This document shows positions 15,568 through 23,392 of a DNA stretch of 64,000 nucleotides, one piece after another (position 1 is the stretch's first letter; the number at the start of each line of letters is the position of its first letter). The position numbers and the translations under genes are program-made. The notes beneath the pieces were generated by a model that saw only the letters and a list, made by a program, of their open reading frames with translations, was not told the DNA's origin and did not search any database. The stretch spans positions 124,001 through 188,000 of the forward strand of contig NZ_JAFBEB010000007.1 of assembly GCF_016908525.1 (NCBI RefSeq), written 5' to 3'. Origin of the DNA: Brevibacillus fulvus. GTDB lineage: Bacteria > Bacillota > Bacilli > Brevibacillales > Brevibacillaceae.

Positions 15568-17754
15568 CTATTGGCCGGAGGTTTTGCTTTTTTCCCAATA
15601 CAGCTCCAGCTTGTCGCCGCTTTTGATCTCTGTCTGAAACGTCGCGTCTTCACCGTTGACCCGGGTGATCAGCCGCATGACGCCGCTGCCTTCCGGTTGA
15701 ACAAGCGAAACTTCGACAAAGCGGAACACATCGCTAAAGACAGGCGGTTTGCCGGGCAGCGCTTTTACCGTAATGATCGCTCCATCGGTGAGCGTGGCAT
15801 CAGCGGTGACAGGATTGCCGTTCATGGTGATGTCAAGTTGACCGGTTTTCACCGCGACCCGCTGTTCGTTAAACATGACGTGCACTTCTTCCTGAATCCA
15901 TTCTTCCGGCGGAATCACCTGCTTGATCGCGGGCAAGGGCAGCGGGTGTTGCTCATAAACAATCTCGTCCCCCGGTTGTATCGGCTGCTGCAAGGAAGCG
16001 GGCCGTCCATTTTGCAAAAGGTGTATCTCATGCCGGGGCCACTCAAATTCCTGTCCATTCAGGCGGAATTTGAGCGTTTCCGCTTCAAGCGGGTGGAAAC
16101 CGGTTTGACGCAATGCTTCAGCGATCGTTTGCGGCATGCGGATTTCCACTTGGTCGCGGTCTGCCAGCGGCGTTTCTGTTGACTGTTCGACTCCGTTAAT
16201 GAACACCAGCGGCTCGAGGCAAACAGCTTGCCCATTGATCGACAACTCGATCAGCGGCGAATTGCCGCACACATCTGCGACGAGCGCCTGGGCATCTTTG
16301 CCGTCTGTTCCGCGGATCACGACGATCTTGTCCTCATTGTCGATTGGGGCATCAAGTCCGACCGGTTCGCCGTTTTTCGTAATGCTGGCTGCGGTCCCGT
16401 GCTCGCCGGGGATGATCCGCATTCGTCCGTTCATTGTCACCGTCATCGCCAGGCCGGGGCGACCGTGCAAGCGGCGAATATCCAGTCCGGCAGCGATCAA
16501 TGCATCGCCCACATTCATTTTCCGCAGATCGAAAATGCGCAACTGCAGCTCATTGACCGTTACCGTAATATACTTCAGAGGATGACGGCGAGCGGCCACG
16601 GCGATGCCCACCGGCGTCACAAATTCAGGCCCGTTAATTAACGGATGGGACTCGACAAATTGCTGGATCGCGTCAGCTCCGCGCACCGCTACGCGGGCGG
16701 CCGGCAGCTCCAGCATACCCGCCACCTTCTCCGTCAATTTGGGTGTCAAGCTCCCCCCGCCGATCAACATCACCGCTTGCGGAGCCCGTCCATTCAGTTC
16801 CAAAATCTTTTCCGCGATTTTTTGCGCAAGTTTATTAATCTCACCGTCAATTGCCGCTACGATTTCAGCGCTGGGCAAGGTATGATCGATTCCAAGGATG
16901 TCTTGAAAAGTAACCGTTTCATTGCCATTGAGCGAACGTTTGACTTGCTCCGCCATCGGAAAGTCGAGCAAAAAAGCGTTCATCAAGGCATCGGTAATTT
17001 CATCCCCCGCCACCGGAACCATCCCGTAGGCGGTGATCGTTCCTTCTTCGGTCAAGGCGACGTCTGATGTTCCCGCACCGATATCGATCAGGGCGATGTT
17101 CAGTCGGCGCATCGTCGGCGGAATCAGCACATTGATCGCTGCGATCGGCTCGAGAGTCAGTGCCGACATTTCCAAATCACAGCGTTTTAGCGCTGCCAGC
17201 AAAGAGTCAACCACAATCCGCGGCAGAAAAGTAGCGATCACTTCTACGCTCGCTGTATCGCCATGCTGATCGATCAGACTGCCGATCGGTTCATCGTCCA
17301 GCAAATAGCGAACGACACTGTATCCGACACAATAGTAACGGGTGGAATCGAGATCGTTGAGCTCCTGAGCGAGCTGGGCCTGTGCTTCCTGTACGGCAGT
17401 AAATTCCAAAGTCAGCACATCATCCCGCGAAAAAGCGACGTGTTGCCTGATTTCCATTTCCGCCGTGGCGCGACGTGTCCGCAGCGAACGTCCGGCAGCG
17501 GCGACCGCTACCTTGGTCAGCGGGCCATGCTTTTCGGCCAGGCGCTCTTTAACCTGTTGAATCACTTCAGCTACTGCGACAATATCGTGAATCTGACCGT
17601 CGAGCATCGAGCGCTCGCTGTGCTCCTGAATGGCACAGTCAATCACGCGAAACTTATCGCCAAGCGGTTCGACAATTAAACCAACTACACTTCGTGTACC
17701 AATATCGAGTGCAAAGATGGTGCCTTCAGAACTTGTGTGAAGATCGTGTGACAA
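15568..17754 (-). CDS. FtsA/PilM-like actin-fold ATPase with C-terminal repeat extension
   Basis: Residues 1-390 form an FtsA/PilM-type actin-like domain: FALDIGTRSVVGLIVEP (phosphate 1), KVAVAAAGRSL, ALIDIGAGTSDVAL (phosphate 2) and VMLIGGGSLTPKL (adenosine motif). FtsA tethers FtsZ to the membrane. This protein has 728 residues against about 430 usual and lacks the C-terminal amphipathic helix; instead residues 437-720 hold about five short domains with repeated N-G turns and a GD-x-I/L strand. Similar long FtsA-like proteins accompany normal FtsA in Bacillales, so it is probably not the division FtsA. The start is TTG 17754 after AAGGAGAG. It stands alone between ytxJ and aroA. Confidence 0.8.
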   Translation of the reverse strand: MSHDLHTSSEGTIFALDIGTRSVVGLIVEPLGDKFRVIDCAIQEHSERSMLDGQIHDIVAVAEVIQQVKERLAEKHGPLTKVAVAAAGRSLRTRRATAEMEIRQHVAFSRDDVLTLEFTAVQEAQAQLAQELNDLDSTRYYCVGYSVVRYLLDDEPIGSLIDQHGDTASVEVIATFLPRIVVDSLLAALKRCDLEMSALTLEPIAAINVLIPPTMRRLNIALIDIGAGTSDVALTEEGTITAYGMVPVAGDEITDALMNAFLLDFPMAEQVKRSLNGNETVTFQDILGIDHTLPSAEIVAAIDGEINKLAQKIAEKILELNGRAPQAVMLIGGGSLTPKLTEKVAGMLELPAARVAVRGADAIQQFVESHPLINGPEFVTPVGIAVAARRHPLKYITVTVNELQLRIFDLRKMNVGDALIAAGLDIRRLHGRPGLAMTVTMNGRMRIIPGEHGTAASITKNGEPVGLDAPIDNEDKIVVIRGTDGKDAQALVADVCGNSPLIELSINGQAVCLEPLVFINGVEQSTETPLADRDQVEIRMPQTIAEALRQTGFHPLEAETLKFRLNGQEFEWPRHEIHLLQNGRPASLQQPIQPGDEIVYEQHPLPLPAIKQVIPPEEWIQEEVHVMFNEQRVAVKTGQLDITMNGNPVTADATLTDGAIITVKALPGKPPVFSDVFRFVEVSLVQPEGSGVMRLITRVNGEDATFQTEIKSGDKLELYWEKSKTSGQ

Positions 17755-17987
17755 GCATTTCTCTCTCCTTGTCGCGGCCAGTTTCGTTCAGGGAAAACTG
17801 CCAAAGGTATTTATAAGTAATCATTCTACTTGGAACAGGAGGAATCCTGTCGAATTTTGCAACAGAATAAAAATAACAAAAAAAAGCGAATATTTTTCAG
17901 TTTACTTTCGCGCTTTTTAGCATTAAAATGCAATACAAAGAGTTTACAAGATCACTTAACGGATGAGAGGAAAGGTGGAGAGCACAG

Positions 17988-19082
17988 ATGAGCCAGGAAA
18001 AGATTGATGCGCTTCGCAAGCAGGTAGACGAGATCAACCTTCAGCTTTTGCAATTGATCAACCGTCGCGCTGCCTTGGTGCAAGAAATCGGAAATGAAAA
18101 AGAAAAACAGGGGATTAATCGATTTGATCCGGAACGTGAACGGGAGATGCTGAATCTGCTCGTTGAACATAATGAAGGGCCTTTTAATGACAATACGATT
18201 CGGCATTTATTCAAACAAATTTTTAAAGTTTCGCTGGAGCTGCAAGACGACGAGAAAAAACGGGTACTGCTGGTCAGCCGCCAGAAAAAGTCGGAAGATA
18301 CTGTCATTCAGGTCAAAGGCGTCGAGTTTGGCGGAAAAGCGCCAATTTTGATTGCCGGTCCGTGTTCGGTAGAAAGCTACGAACAGGTGAAAGAAGTAGC
18401 GGAGAACCATGTGAAGCGCGGACTGCGCGTATTGCGCGGCGGTGCATACAAACCGCGGACATCGCCGTATGACTTCCAGGGCCTTGGAGTGGAGGGGCTG
18501 GAAATTTTGAAGCGGATTGGCGATGAATACAATCTGGTGACGATCAGCGAGATCGTGAGTCCGAACGACATCGAATTGGCGACCCAATACATTGATGTCA
18601 TTCAAATCGGCGCGCGCAACATGCAAAACTTTGAGTTGCTGAAAGCAGCCGGCCGCGTCAACCATCCAATTTTGCTGAAACGCGGCCTCTCGGCGACGAT
18701 TGAAGAATTTATTTACGCCGCTGAATACATTTTGTCGGAAGGAAATACGCAAGTTATGCTGTGTGAGCGCGGAATTCGCACCTATGAGAAAGCGACCCGC
18801 AATACGCTGGATATTTCCGCTGTCCCTCTGCTGAAACAAGAAACCCATTTGCCGGTATTTGTTGACGTGACGCATTCCACCGGTCGCCGCGATCTGCTTC
18901 TGCCGACGGCCAAAGCCGGGTTTGCAGTGGGAGCAGACGGTGTGATGATCGAAGTGCATCCCGATCCGGATGTGGCTTTGTCCGATGCGAAGCAGCAAGT
19001 GACGATTCCGCAATTTAATGAAATCGTCGATGAGCTGTTGAAATCGGGGTTGTATAAAACGGAAGCGCTGCTCGGCAAATAA
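17988..19082 (+). CDS. aroA: Bifunctional chorismate mutase / 3-deoxy-7-phosphoheptulonate synthase
   Basis: This 364-residue protein catalyses the first step of aromatic amino acid synthesis. Residues 1-90 are an AroQ-type chorismate mutase ([32 protein letters not shown]), which in Bacillus serves as the feedback sensor. The remainder is a type I-beta DAHP synthase: [59 protein letters not shown] and the metal ligands in [11 protein letters not shown] and IEVHPDPD. The start follows AAAGGTGGAG. The gene precedes ccpA as in Bacillus subtilis, but a terminator and a separate promoter lie between them. Confidence 0.97.
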   Translation: MSQEKIDALRKQVDEINLQLLQLINRRAALVQEIGNEKEKQGINRFDPEREREMLNLLVEHNEGPFNDNTIRHLFKQIFKVSLELQDDEKKRVLLVSRQKKSEDTVIQVKGVEFGGKAPILIAGPCSVESYEQVKEVAENHVKRGLRVLRGGAYKPRTSPYDFQGLGVEGLEILKRIGDEYNLVTISEIVSPNDIELATQYIDVIQIGARNMQNFELLKAAGRVNHPILLKRGLSATIEEFIYAAEYILSEGNTQVMLCERGIRTYEKATRNTLDISAVPLLKQETHLPVFVDVTHSTGRRDLLLPTAKAGFAVGADGVMIEVHPDPDVALSDAKQQVTIPQFNEIVDELLKSGLYKTEALLGK

Positions 19083-19114
19083 ATTCGGTTTGAATCTGCA
19101 TTTGTCTATTTTCC

Positions 19115-19154
19115 GCCCACTCGACTCAAGCTGCGGCTTGGCGGGTGGGCTTTT
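19115..19154 (+). terminator. Terminator after aroA
   Basis: GCCCAC at the 5' arm pairs with GTGGGC at the 3' arm, with an inner AAGC/GCTT stem, followed by TTTT. Confidence 0.8.
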
Positions 19155-19252
19155 CATAAGGAATTTGCGAAAGACAACCCGAATGTATGCTTCATTTGCA
19201 GATTGTGTACGATAATGACATGATATGTTCGAAAATAAGCGGAGAAAACCGA

Positions 19253-19281
19253 TTGAAACGGTTGCCTGGTTAGCGTAATAT
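19253..19281 (+). promoter_or_regulatory. Sigma-A promoter of ccpA
   Basis: TTGAAA (19253-19258), exactly 17 nt, then TAATAT (19276-19281), 66 nt before the ccpA start. The -35 box lies inside an inverted repeat AACCG/CGGTT (19247-19263), which could be an operator. Confidence 0.75.
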
Positions 19282-19347
19282 ATTTGCTATAAAATTTTTT
19301 GAAAATTACTATGAAAACCAAAATATGGGGAAAGAGAAGTGGTACCG

Positions 19348-20358
19348 ATGCCTGTAACAATCTATGATGTAGCGAGAGAAGCGGGCGTCTCCATGGCAAC
19401 CGTATCCCGGGTAGTCAATGGCAATCCGAATGTAAAGCCAACGACACGGAAGAAGGTGATGGCGGCCATTGAGCGTCTGGGCTATCGTCCCAATGCGGTG
19501 GCGCGCGGCTTGGCGAGCAAGAAAACGACAACCGTTGGTGTCATTATTCCCGATATCTCCAGTCTGTTTTACTCCGAATTGGCCAGGGGGATTGAGGATA
19601 TTGCGACCATGTACAAATACAACATCATTTTGTGCAATTCCGACCAACGCCTGGAAAAAGAGTTGCAGCTGATTAACACTTTATTGGAAAAACAGGTCGA
19701 TGGTCTGCTTTTCATGGGCGCTGACATCAAAGAAGATCATCTCGACACCTTTTCGACCGCTTCTGTGCCGATTGTCTTGGCGGCGACGAGAGATCCGGAC
19801 AGCCTGTTGCCGTCGGTGACGATCAATCACTTCCAGGCGGCTTACGATGCTACGCAAACTTTGATTGAACGAGGGCATAAACGCATTGCCATGATCGCCA
19901 GTCCGCCCAGTGATCCATTGGCCGGCTTGCTCCGCTTTGAAGGATATAAACAAGCTTTGCATGATGCCGGCTTGCCGCTCCATGATGAACTGGTGACTGG
20001 CGGAAACTATTTCTATCAATCCGGCTTAAATGCGATGAACAGCTTTTTGCAGCTTGCCGAGCCGCCGACTGCGGTTTTTGCCACCAGCGATGAAATGGCG
20101 GTCGGGGCGATTCACGCCGTCCAGGATGCCGGCTTGCGCGTACCGGATGATATTGAAGTGATCGGTTATGACAATATTCGTTTGGCGGAAATGGTACGGC
20201 CGCGGCTGACCACGGTCGTCCAGCCGATGTATGATATTGGTGCGGTGGCGATGCGATTGCTCACCAAATATATGAATAACGAACATGTCGACGATCATGT
20301 CGTGCAACTGCCCCATCGGATCGAATTTAGAGAGAGTACGCGAACCGAAAACGTGTAA
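19348..20358 (+). CDS. ccpA: Catabolite control protein A
   Basis: CcpA is the LacI-type global regulator that, with HPr-Ser-P, binds cre sites to repress or activate carbon metabolism genes in Firmicutes. The 336-residue protein begins [20 protein letters not shown], the LacI helix-turn-helix, then [14 protein letters not shown] and the hinge [15 protein letters not shown]. Effector-domain sequences include [22 protein letters not shown] and [17 protein letters not shown], close to known CcpA sequences. ATG 19348 fits the family N-terminus; a GTG at 19339 would add three residues. Its position behind aroA matches Bacillus. The nucleosidase fusion follows after 14 nt, so it is likely co-transcribed. 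Confidence 0.96.
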   Translation: MPVTIYDVAREAGVSMATVSRVVNGNPNVKPTTRKKVMAAIERLGYRPNAVARGLASKKTTTVGVIIPDISSLFYSELARGIEDIATMYKYNIILCNSDQRLEKELQLINTLLEKQVDGLLFMGADIKEDHLDTFSTASVPIVLAATRDPDSLLPSVTINHFQAAYDATQTLIERGHKRIAMIASPPSDPLAGLLRFEGYKQALHDAGLPLHDELVTGGNYFYQSGLNAMNSFLQLAEPPTAVFATSDEMAVGAIHAVQDAGLRVPDDIEVIGYDNIRLAEMVRPRLTTVVQPMYDIGAVAMRLLTKYMNNEHVDDHVVQLPHRIEFRESTRTENV

Positions 20359-20372
20359 TCAAGGAGGTCAAC

Positions 20373-21299
20373 ATGCGAATCGGGATGATCGGCGCTATGG
20401 ATGAAGAAATAGCGCTTTATTTGCAAGAAATGGAACAGCGCAAGGAGACGGTGAAAGCAGGGATTCGCTTTTACGAGGGGGTCTTGAACGGGAAAACGGT
20501 CGTCCTGTGCAAATCGGGTGTTGGGAAAGTGAACGCGGCGGTTACGACCCAAATGCTGATCGATCAGTTTAACGTCGAACAGATTATTTTCACCGGTGTC
20601 GCCGGCGCAGCGCATCCTGACCTGAACATTGGGGATATCGTCGTGTCCACCGATTGCTTGCAGCATGATATGGATGTGACGGCTCTAGGCTTTCCGGCAG
20701 GACAGATCCCGTTTGCCGAAAAATCGGTCTGGGAAGCGGATCGCCAGCTGATCGATCTGGCTGTTCGGGCGGGACAATCATTGGCGGAAGATGTGCAGGT
20801 CGTGACTGGACGGGTGCTCTCCGGCGACCAGTTCATCGCCAACCATGACAAAGTCGAGCAGCTGTTTACACAATTTCAGGCGCATTGCATAGAGATGGAA
20901 GGGGCAGCCGTCGGGCAAGTGTGCGCAATGAATGAGGTTCCGTTTGTGATTGTTCGCTCCATGTCCGATAAAGCAGACGGTTCGGCACACGTCAATTTCG
21001 CCGAATTTACGGAATTGGCGGCCAGACGGTCATTTGCAATCGTCCAAAGTATGCTGCAGCAGCTGGGAGCGAACGTGATCGTCTACTCGACCCAGAATTG
21101 TGTCGACTGTGAAATCGTCAAGAAATGGTTGAAAGAAAAAGGAGTCGCTTTTGAGGTCAGGGATGTGATGACCAGCAAACAGTATCAGGAAGAGGTGGAA
21201 CGCTTTGGCTTTATGGGCGTCCCGGTAACCGTTTGCGGCGACAAGGCGGTAAAAGGCTTTCAGCCAAATGAACTGGAAAAGCTGTTGGAATCGAGATAA
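20373..21299 (+). CDS. mtnN: MTA/SAH nucleosidase fused to a C-terminal glutaredoxin-like domain
   Basis: Residues 1-231 are a complete 5'-methylthioadenosine/S-adenosylhomocysteine nucleosidase. Features are Glu12 in MIGAMDEE, SGVGKVNAA, ECMEGAA-type active site seen as CIEMEGAAV (Glu176), and the catalytic aspartate in RSMSDKADG (Asp199). Residues 234-308 are a thioredoxin-fold domain of the glutaredoxin/NrdH type: VIVYSTQNCVDCEIVKKWL with Cys243 and Cys246, cis-Pro284 in GVPVTV, and GFQPNELEKLL. The usual nucleosidase is about 230 residues, so this is a fusion, with no stop or frameshift between the halves. It follows ccpA by 14 nt with AAGGAGG at the start. It ends at a strong terminator. 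Confidence 0.92.
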   Translation: MRIGMIGAMDEEIALYLQEMEQRKETVKAGIRFYEGVLNGKTVVLCKSGVGKVNAAVTTQMLIDQFNVEQIIFTGVAGAAHPDLNIGDIVVSTDCLQHDMDVTALGFPAGQIPFAEKSVWEADRQLIDLAVRAGQSLAEDVQVVTGRVLSGDQFIANHDKVEQLFTQFQAHCIEMEGAAVGQVCAMNEVPFVIVRSMSDKADGSAHVNFAEFTELAARRSFAIVQSMLQQLGANVIVYSTQNCVDCEIVKKWLKEKGVAFEVRDVMTSKQYQEEVERFGFMGVPVTVCGDKAVKGFQPNELEKLLESR

Positions 21300-21327
21300 G
21301 CCGATCGAGGCTGGACAAGACATGCCA

Positions 21328-21356
21328 AAAGCACGGGAGCGTTGCCCGTGCTTTTT
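21328..21356. terminator. Bidirectional terminator between nucleosidase fusion and acuC
   Basis: AAAGCACGGG (21328-21337) pairs with CCCGTGCTTT (21345-21354), with a T-run on the plus strand and a shorter one on the minus strand. Confidence 0.88.
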
Positions 21357-21362
21357 CGCGTT

Positions 21363-22511
21363 TCAGGCGAGCAAAAACATCGCCCGCTCCAGCATCCTCC
21401 TGTTGGTTTCCTCAATCTCTTTCCGCCGGGGAATCGGCGGGAAAGGTGCGGCATCATCAAACAGATGGGTAGGCAGCGCAAGTTCGCTTTGCGGTTGCCA
21501 GTTGGCCCGCCAGACTTCCGGCAATGTTCCGTCTTGCAGCGGCCGGCCGCTCATTTCGCTCCATAAGATGGTCCAGGCGCGGGGGACGACCCGCCAAATA
21601 TCATATCCGCCGCCGCCGACGGCAATCCATCTGCCGCCGCACAGTTCATGCGCCAATTGATGAGCCAGGCGCGGAATCGCTTGATAAATGCGCATCGAGC
21701 AGGACAGATGGGTCAGCGGATCGTAGGCATGGGCGTCACAGCCGTTTTGGCTGACAATTACATCGGGCTGGAAATGGTAAGCAGCTTTGCTCACCAGCTG
21801 CTGATACAGCTCGATAAATGAATCGTCCTCCGTAAAGGCATCCAACGGCAAGTTGAGCGAATAGCCGTAACCGCTTCCATCTCCTCGTTCCGTCACATTG
21901 CCAGTCCCGGGAAACAAATATTTGCCTGTTTCGTGGATTGAGACGGTCAGCACATTGGGATCATCGTAAAAAGCCCATTGCACGCCATCTCCGTGATGGG
22001 CATCCGTATCGATATACATCACGCGGGCATTCCAATGTTTGCGCAGATAGGCAATCACGATCGAACAATCGTTATAGATGCAGAAGCCAGAGGCGCGGCC
22101 GCGCTGGGCGTGATGCAATCCACCGGCAGGGTTGAAGGCATGGTCAGCTTGGCCGGTCATCACCAACTCCGCTGCTCGCAATGTACCGCCAACGATTAGC
22201 GAAGCAGCCTCGTGCATCCGGGGAAACACAGGGCAATCTTCCGAGCCCAATCCATAACTGTCCGCAACGGCCGACAGGTCCGCTGAGTGGCCGAGTGCTC
22301 TCACTGTCTCCATGTACCTCTGGTCGTGAATCAATGCGATTTCCTCATCGGTGGCATAACGAGGTGCGACGATTTCCGCTTCATCCAGCAGCCGATACGC
22401 TTGCATCAGGTCGTACATCAGCAAAAGCCGTTGCTGGTTGAATGGATGATGTTTATGAAAATAATAAGATGTAAAAGCAGGCGAATAAATTAGACGGGAG
22501 CGGGAATCCAA
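21363..22511 (-). CDS. acuC: Acetoin utilisation protein AcuC, class I/II protein deacetylase
   Basis: AcuC is a zinc-dependent histone-deacetylase-fold enzyme; in Bacillus subtilis it reactivates acetyl-CoA synthetase by removing the acetyl group added by AcuA. The sequence shows FHKHHPFNQQR, FNPAGGLHHAQRGRASGFCIYND, the metal site MYIDTDAHHGDGVQ, VSIHETGKYLFPGTG, SQNGCDAHAYDPL and AVGGGGYD. A TTG at 22511 is the best start, 9 nt after GGGAGG. It gives 382 residues, close to the family's usual length, whereas an ATG at 22580 would add an unrelated stretch. AcuA lies 162 nt upstream on the same strand; AcuB, which often completes the operon, is absent here. Confidence 0.93.
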   Translation of the reverse strand: MDSRSRLIYSPAFTSYYFHKHHPFNQQRLLLMYDLMQAYRLLDEAEIVAPRYATDEEIALIHDQRYMETVRALGHSADLSAVADSYGLGSEDCPVFPRMHEAASLIVGGTLRAAELVMTGQADHAFNPAGGLHHAQRGRASGFCIYNDCSIVIAYLRKHWNARVMYIDTDAHHGDGVQWAFYDDPNVLTVSIHETGKYLFPGTGNVTERGDGSGYGYSLNLPLDAFTEDDSFIELYQQLVSKAAYHFQPDVIVSQNGCDAHAYDPLTHLSCSMRIYQAIPRLAHQLAHELCGGRWIAVGGGGYDIWRVVPRAWTILWSEMSGRPLQDGTLPEVWRANWQPQSELALPTHLFDDAAPFPPIPRRKEIEETNRRMLERAMFLLA

Positions 22512-22673
22512 CTCATCATTCCTCCCTGGAAAGTCTGTATAGCGGATAGCTGGTGCTGACCGGCTCCCCAAATCCAGCAAAGCCAGGCGATCATTTTATT
22601 AACGGGTTATCCACAATAATCGTATCACCTGCATGGTGAAAAAGAAAAGAAGGAATGCAAAGATAGAGCAAAC

Positions 22674-23306
22674 TCAATAAAAAAATCGGTTTTGAAAACG
22701 GATACGGTCAAAAGTTTCCACATCTTCCGGCGGGACACGTTTGCCAACGCGGACCATTAAGCAATTGGCGGGGTGGGAACAAATTTCCGGATCATCGGTA
22801 GCCATCCATACCATGCCGACGCTGCCCATGACCTTTTCCATTACTTTGCGGTATCCCCAGATGTCCAGTCCGGTCCCGGCGAAATCCCAATGCCAGTAAT
22901 ATTCGGTCGTCAACACGATATAATCTTCCATCGCGTCATCGGAGAAGGCCAATCGCAGCATCGCTTTGCTGATCCCCCCGCCGCGGACCTGCGGACTTAC
23001 TTCAATCGCGCCCAGTTCCAACAAATTGTCCAGCTTGGCTTGCGACCAACGCTCCAGCGGATCGGGGAATAAAAAGGTGACGTAAGCCAATACCAATTCT
23101 CCGTCGCGGGCGATAATGATTCGCCCTTCCGGCAGGGCGGCAATCTCGACGAGAGCCTGATGCTGCAATTCGGGAATCCGAAACGCTTTTAATCCTTCAT
23201 CAAAGCGCAGCGCTGCCAGTGCTTCCGGCGTAACCGGTCCTTCGACGGTCAGTTTTCTTCCGTTCAGCTCAACCTCGCAGGAGGAATAACGCTTGACGTG
23301 AATCAT
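22674..23306 (-). CDS. acuA: Acetoin utilisation protein AcuA, GNAT protein acetyltransferase
   Basis: AcuA acetylates and inactivates acetyl-CoA synthetase in Bacillus subtilis. This protein has 210 residues, the same length. The GNAT acetyl-CoA loop is EVSPQVRGGGISKAML. Other AcuA features are LVLAYVTFLFPDPLERW, VLTTEYYWHWDF and the C-terminal RVPPEDVETFDRIRFQNRFFY. GAGGTG precedes the ATG. It lies upstream of acuC in the same orientation, giving an antagonistic writer/eraser pair. The acsA target gene is not in the window, though it often lies near tyrS and acuA in Bacillus. Confidence 0.93.
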   Translation of the reverse strand: MIHVKRYSSCEVELNGRKLTVEGPVTPEALAALRFDEGLKAFRIPELQHQALVEIAALPEGRIIIARDGELVLAYVTFLFPDPLERWSQAKLDNLLELGAIEVSPQVRGGGISKAMLRLAFSDDAMEDYIVLTTEYYWHWDFAGTGLDIWGYRKVMEKVMGSVGMVWMATDDPEICSHPANCLMVRVGKRVPPEDVETFDRIRFQNRFFY

Positions 23307-23356
23307 CGTGATTCACCTCGATTTTCGTCGTTTTTTTTATTATAGCCAAAGAAAAG

Positions 23357-23378
23357 GGAGATGGCTTTGACCATCTCC
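23357..23378 (-). terminator. Terminator after the penicillin-binding protein gene
   Basis: GGAGATGG (23357-23364) pairs with CCATCTCC (23371-23378); the minus strand continues CTTTTCTTT. It separates the PBP gene from acuA. Confidence 0.7.
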
Positions 23379-23392
23379 GGCAATTCGGTGAA

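Noticed and set aside
18207-19157. Minus-strand open frame of 316 codons
   Set aside because: It is antisense to aroA, whose motifs are unambiguous.
19247-19263. Possible cre site at the ccpA promoter
   Set aside because: The palindrome AACCG-7-CGGTT overlaps the -35 box but does not fit the cre consensus well, so only an unnamed inverted repeat is reported.
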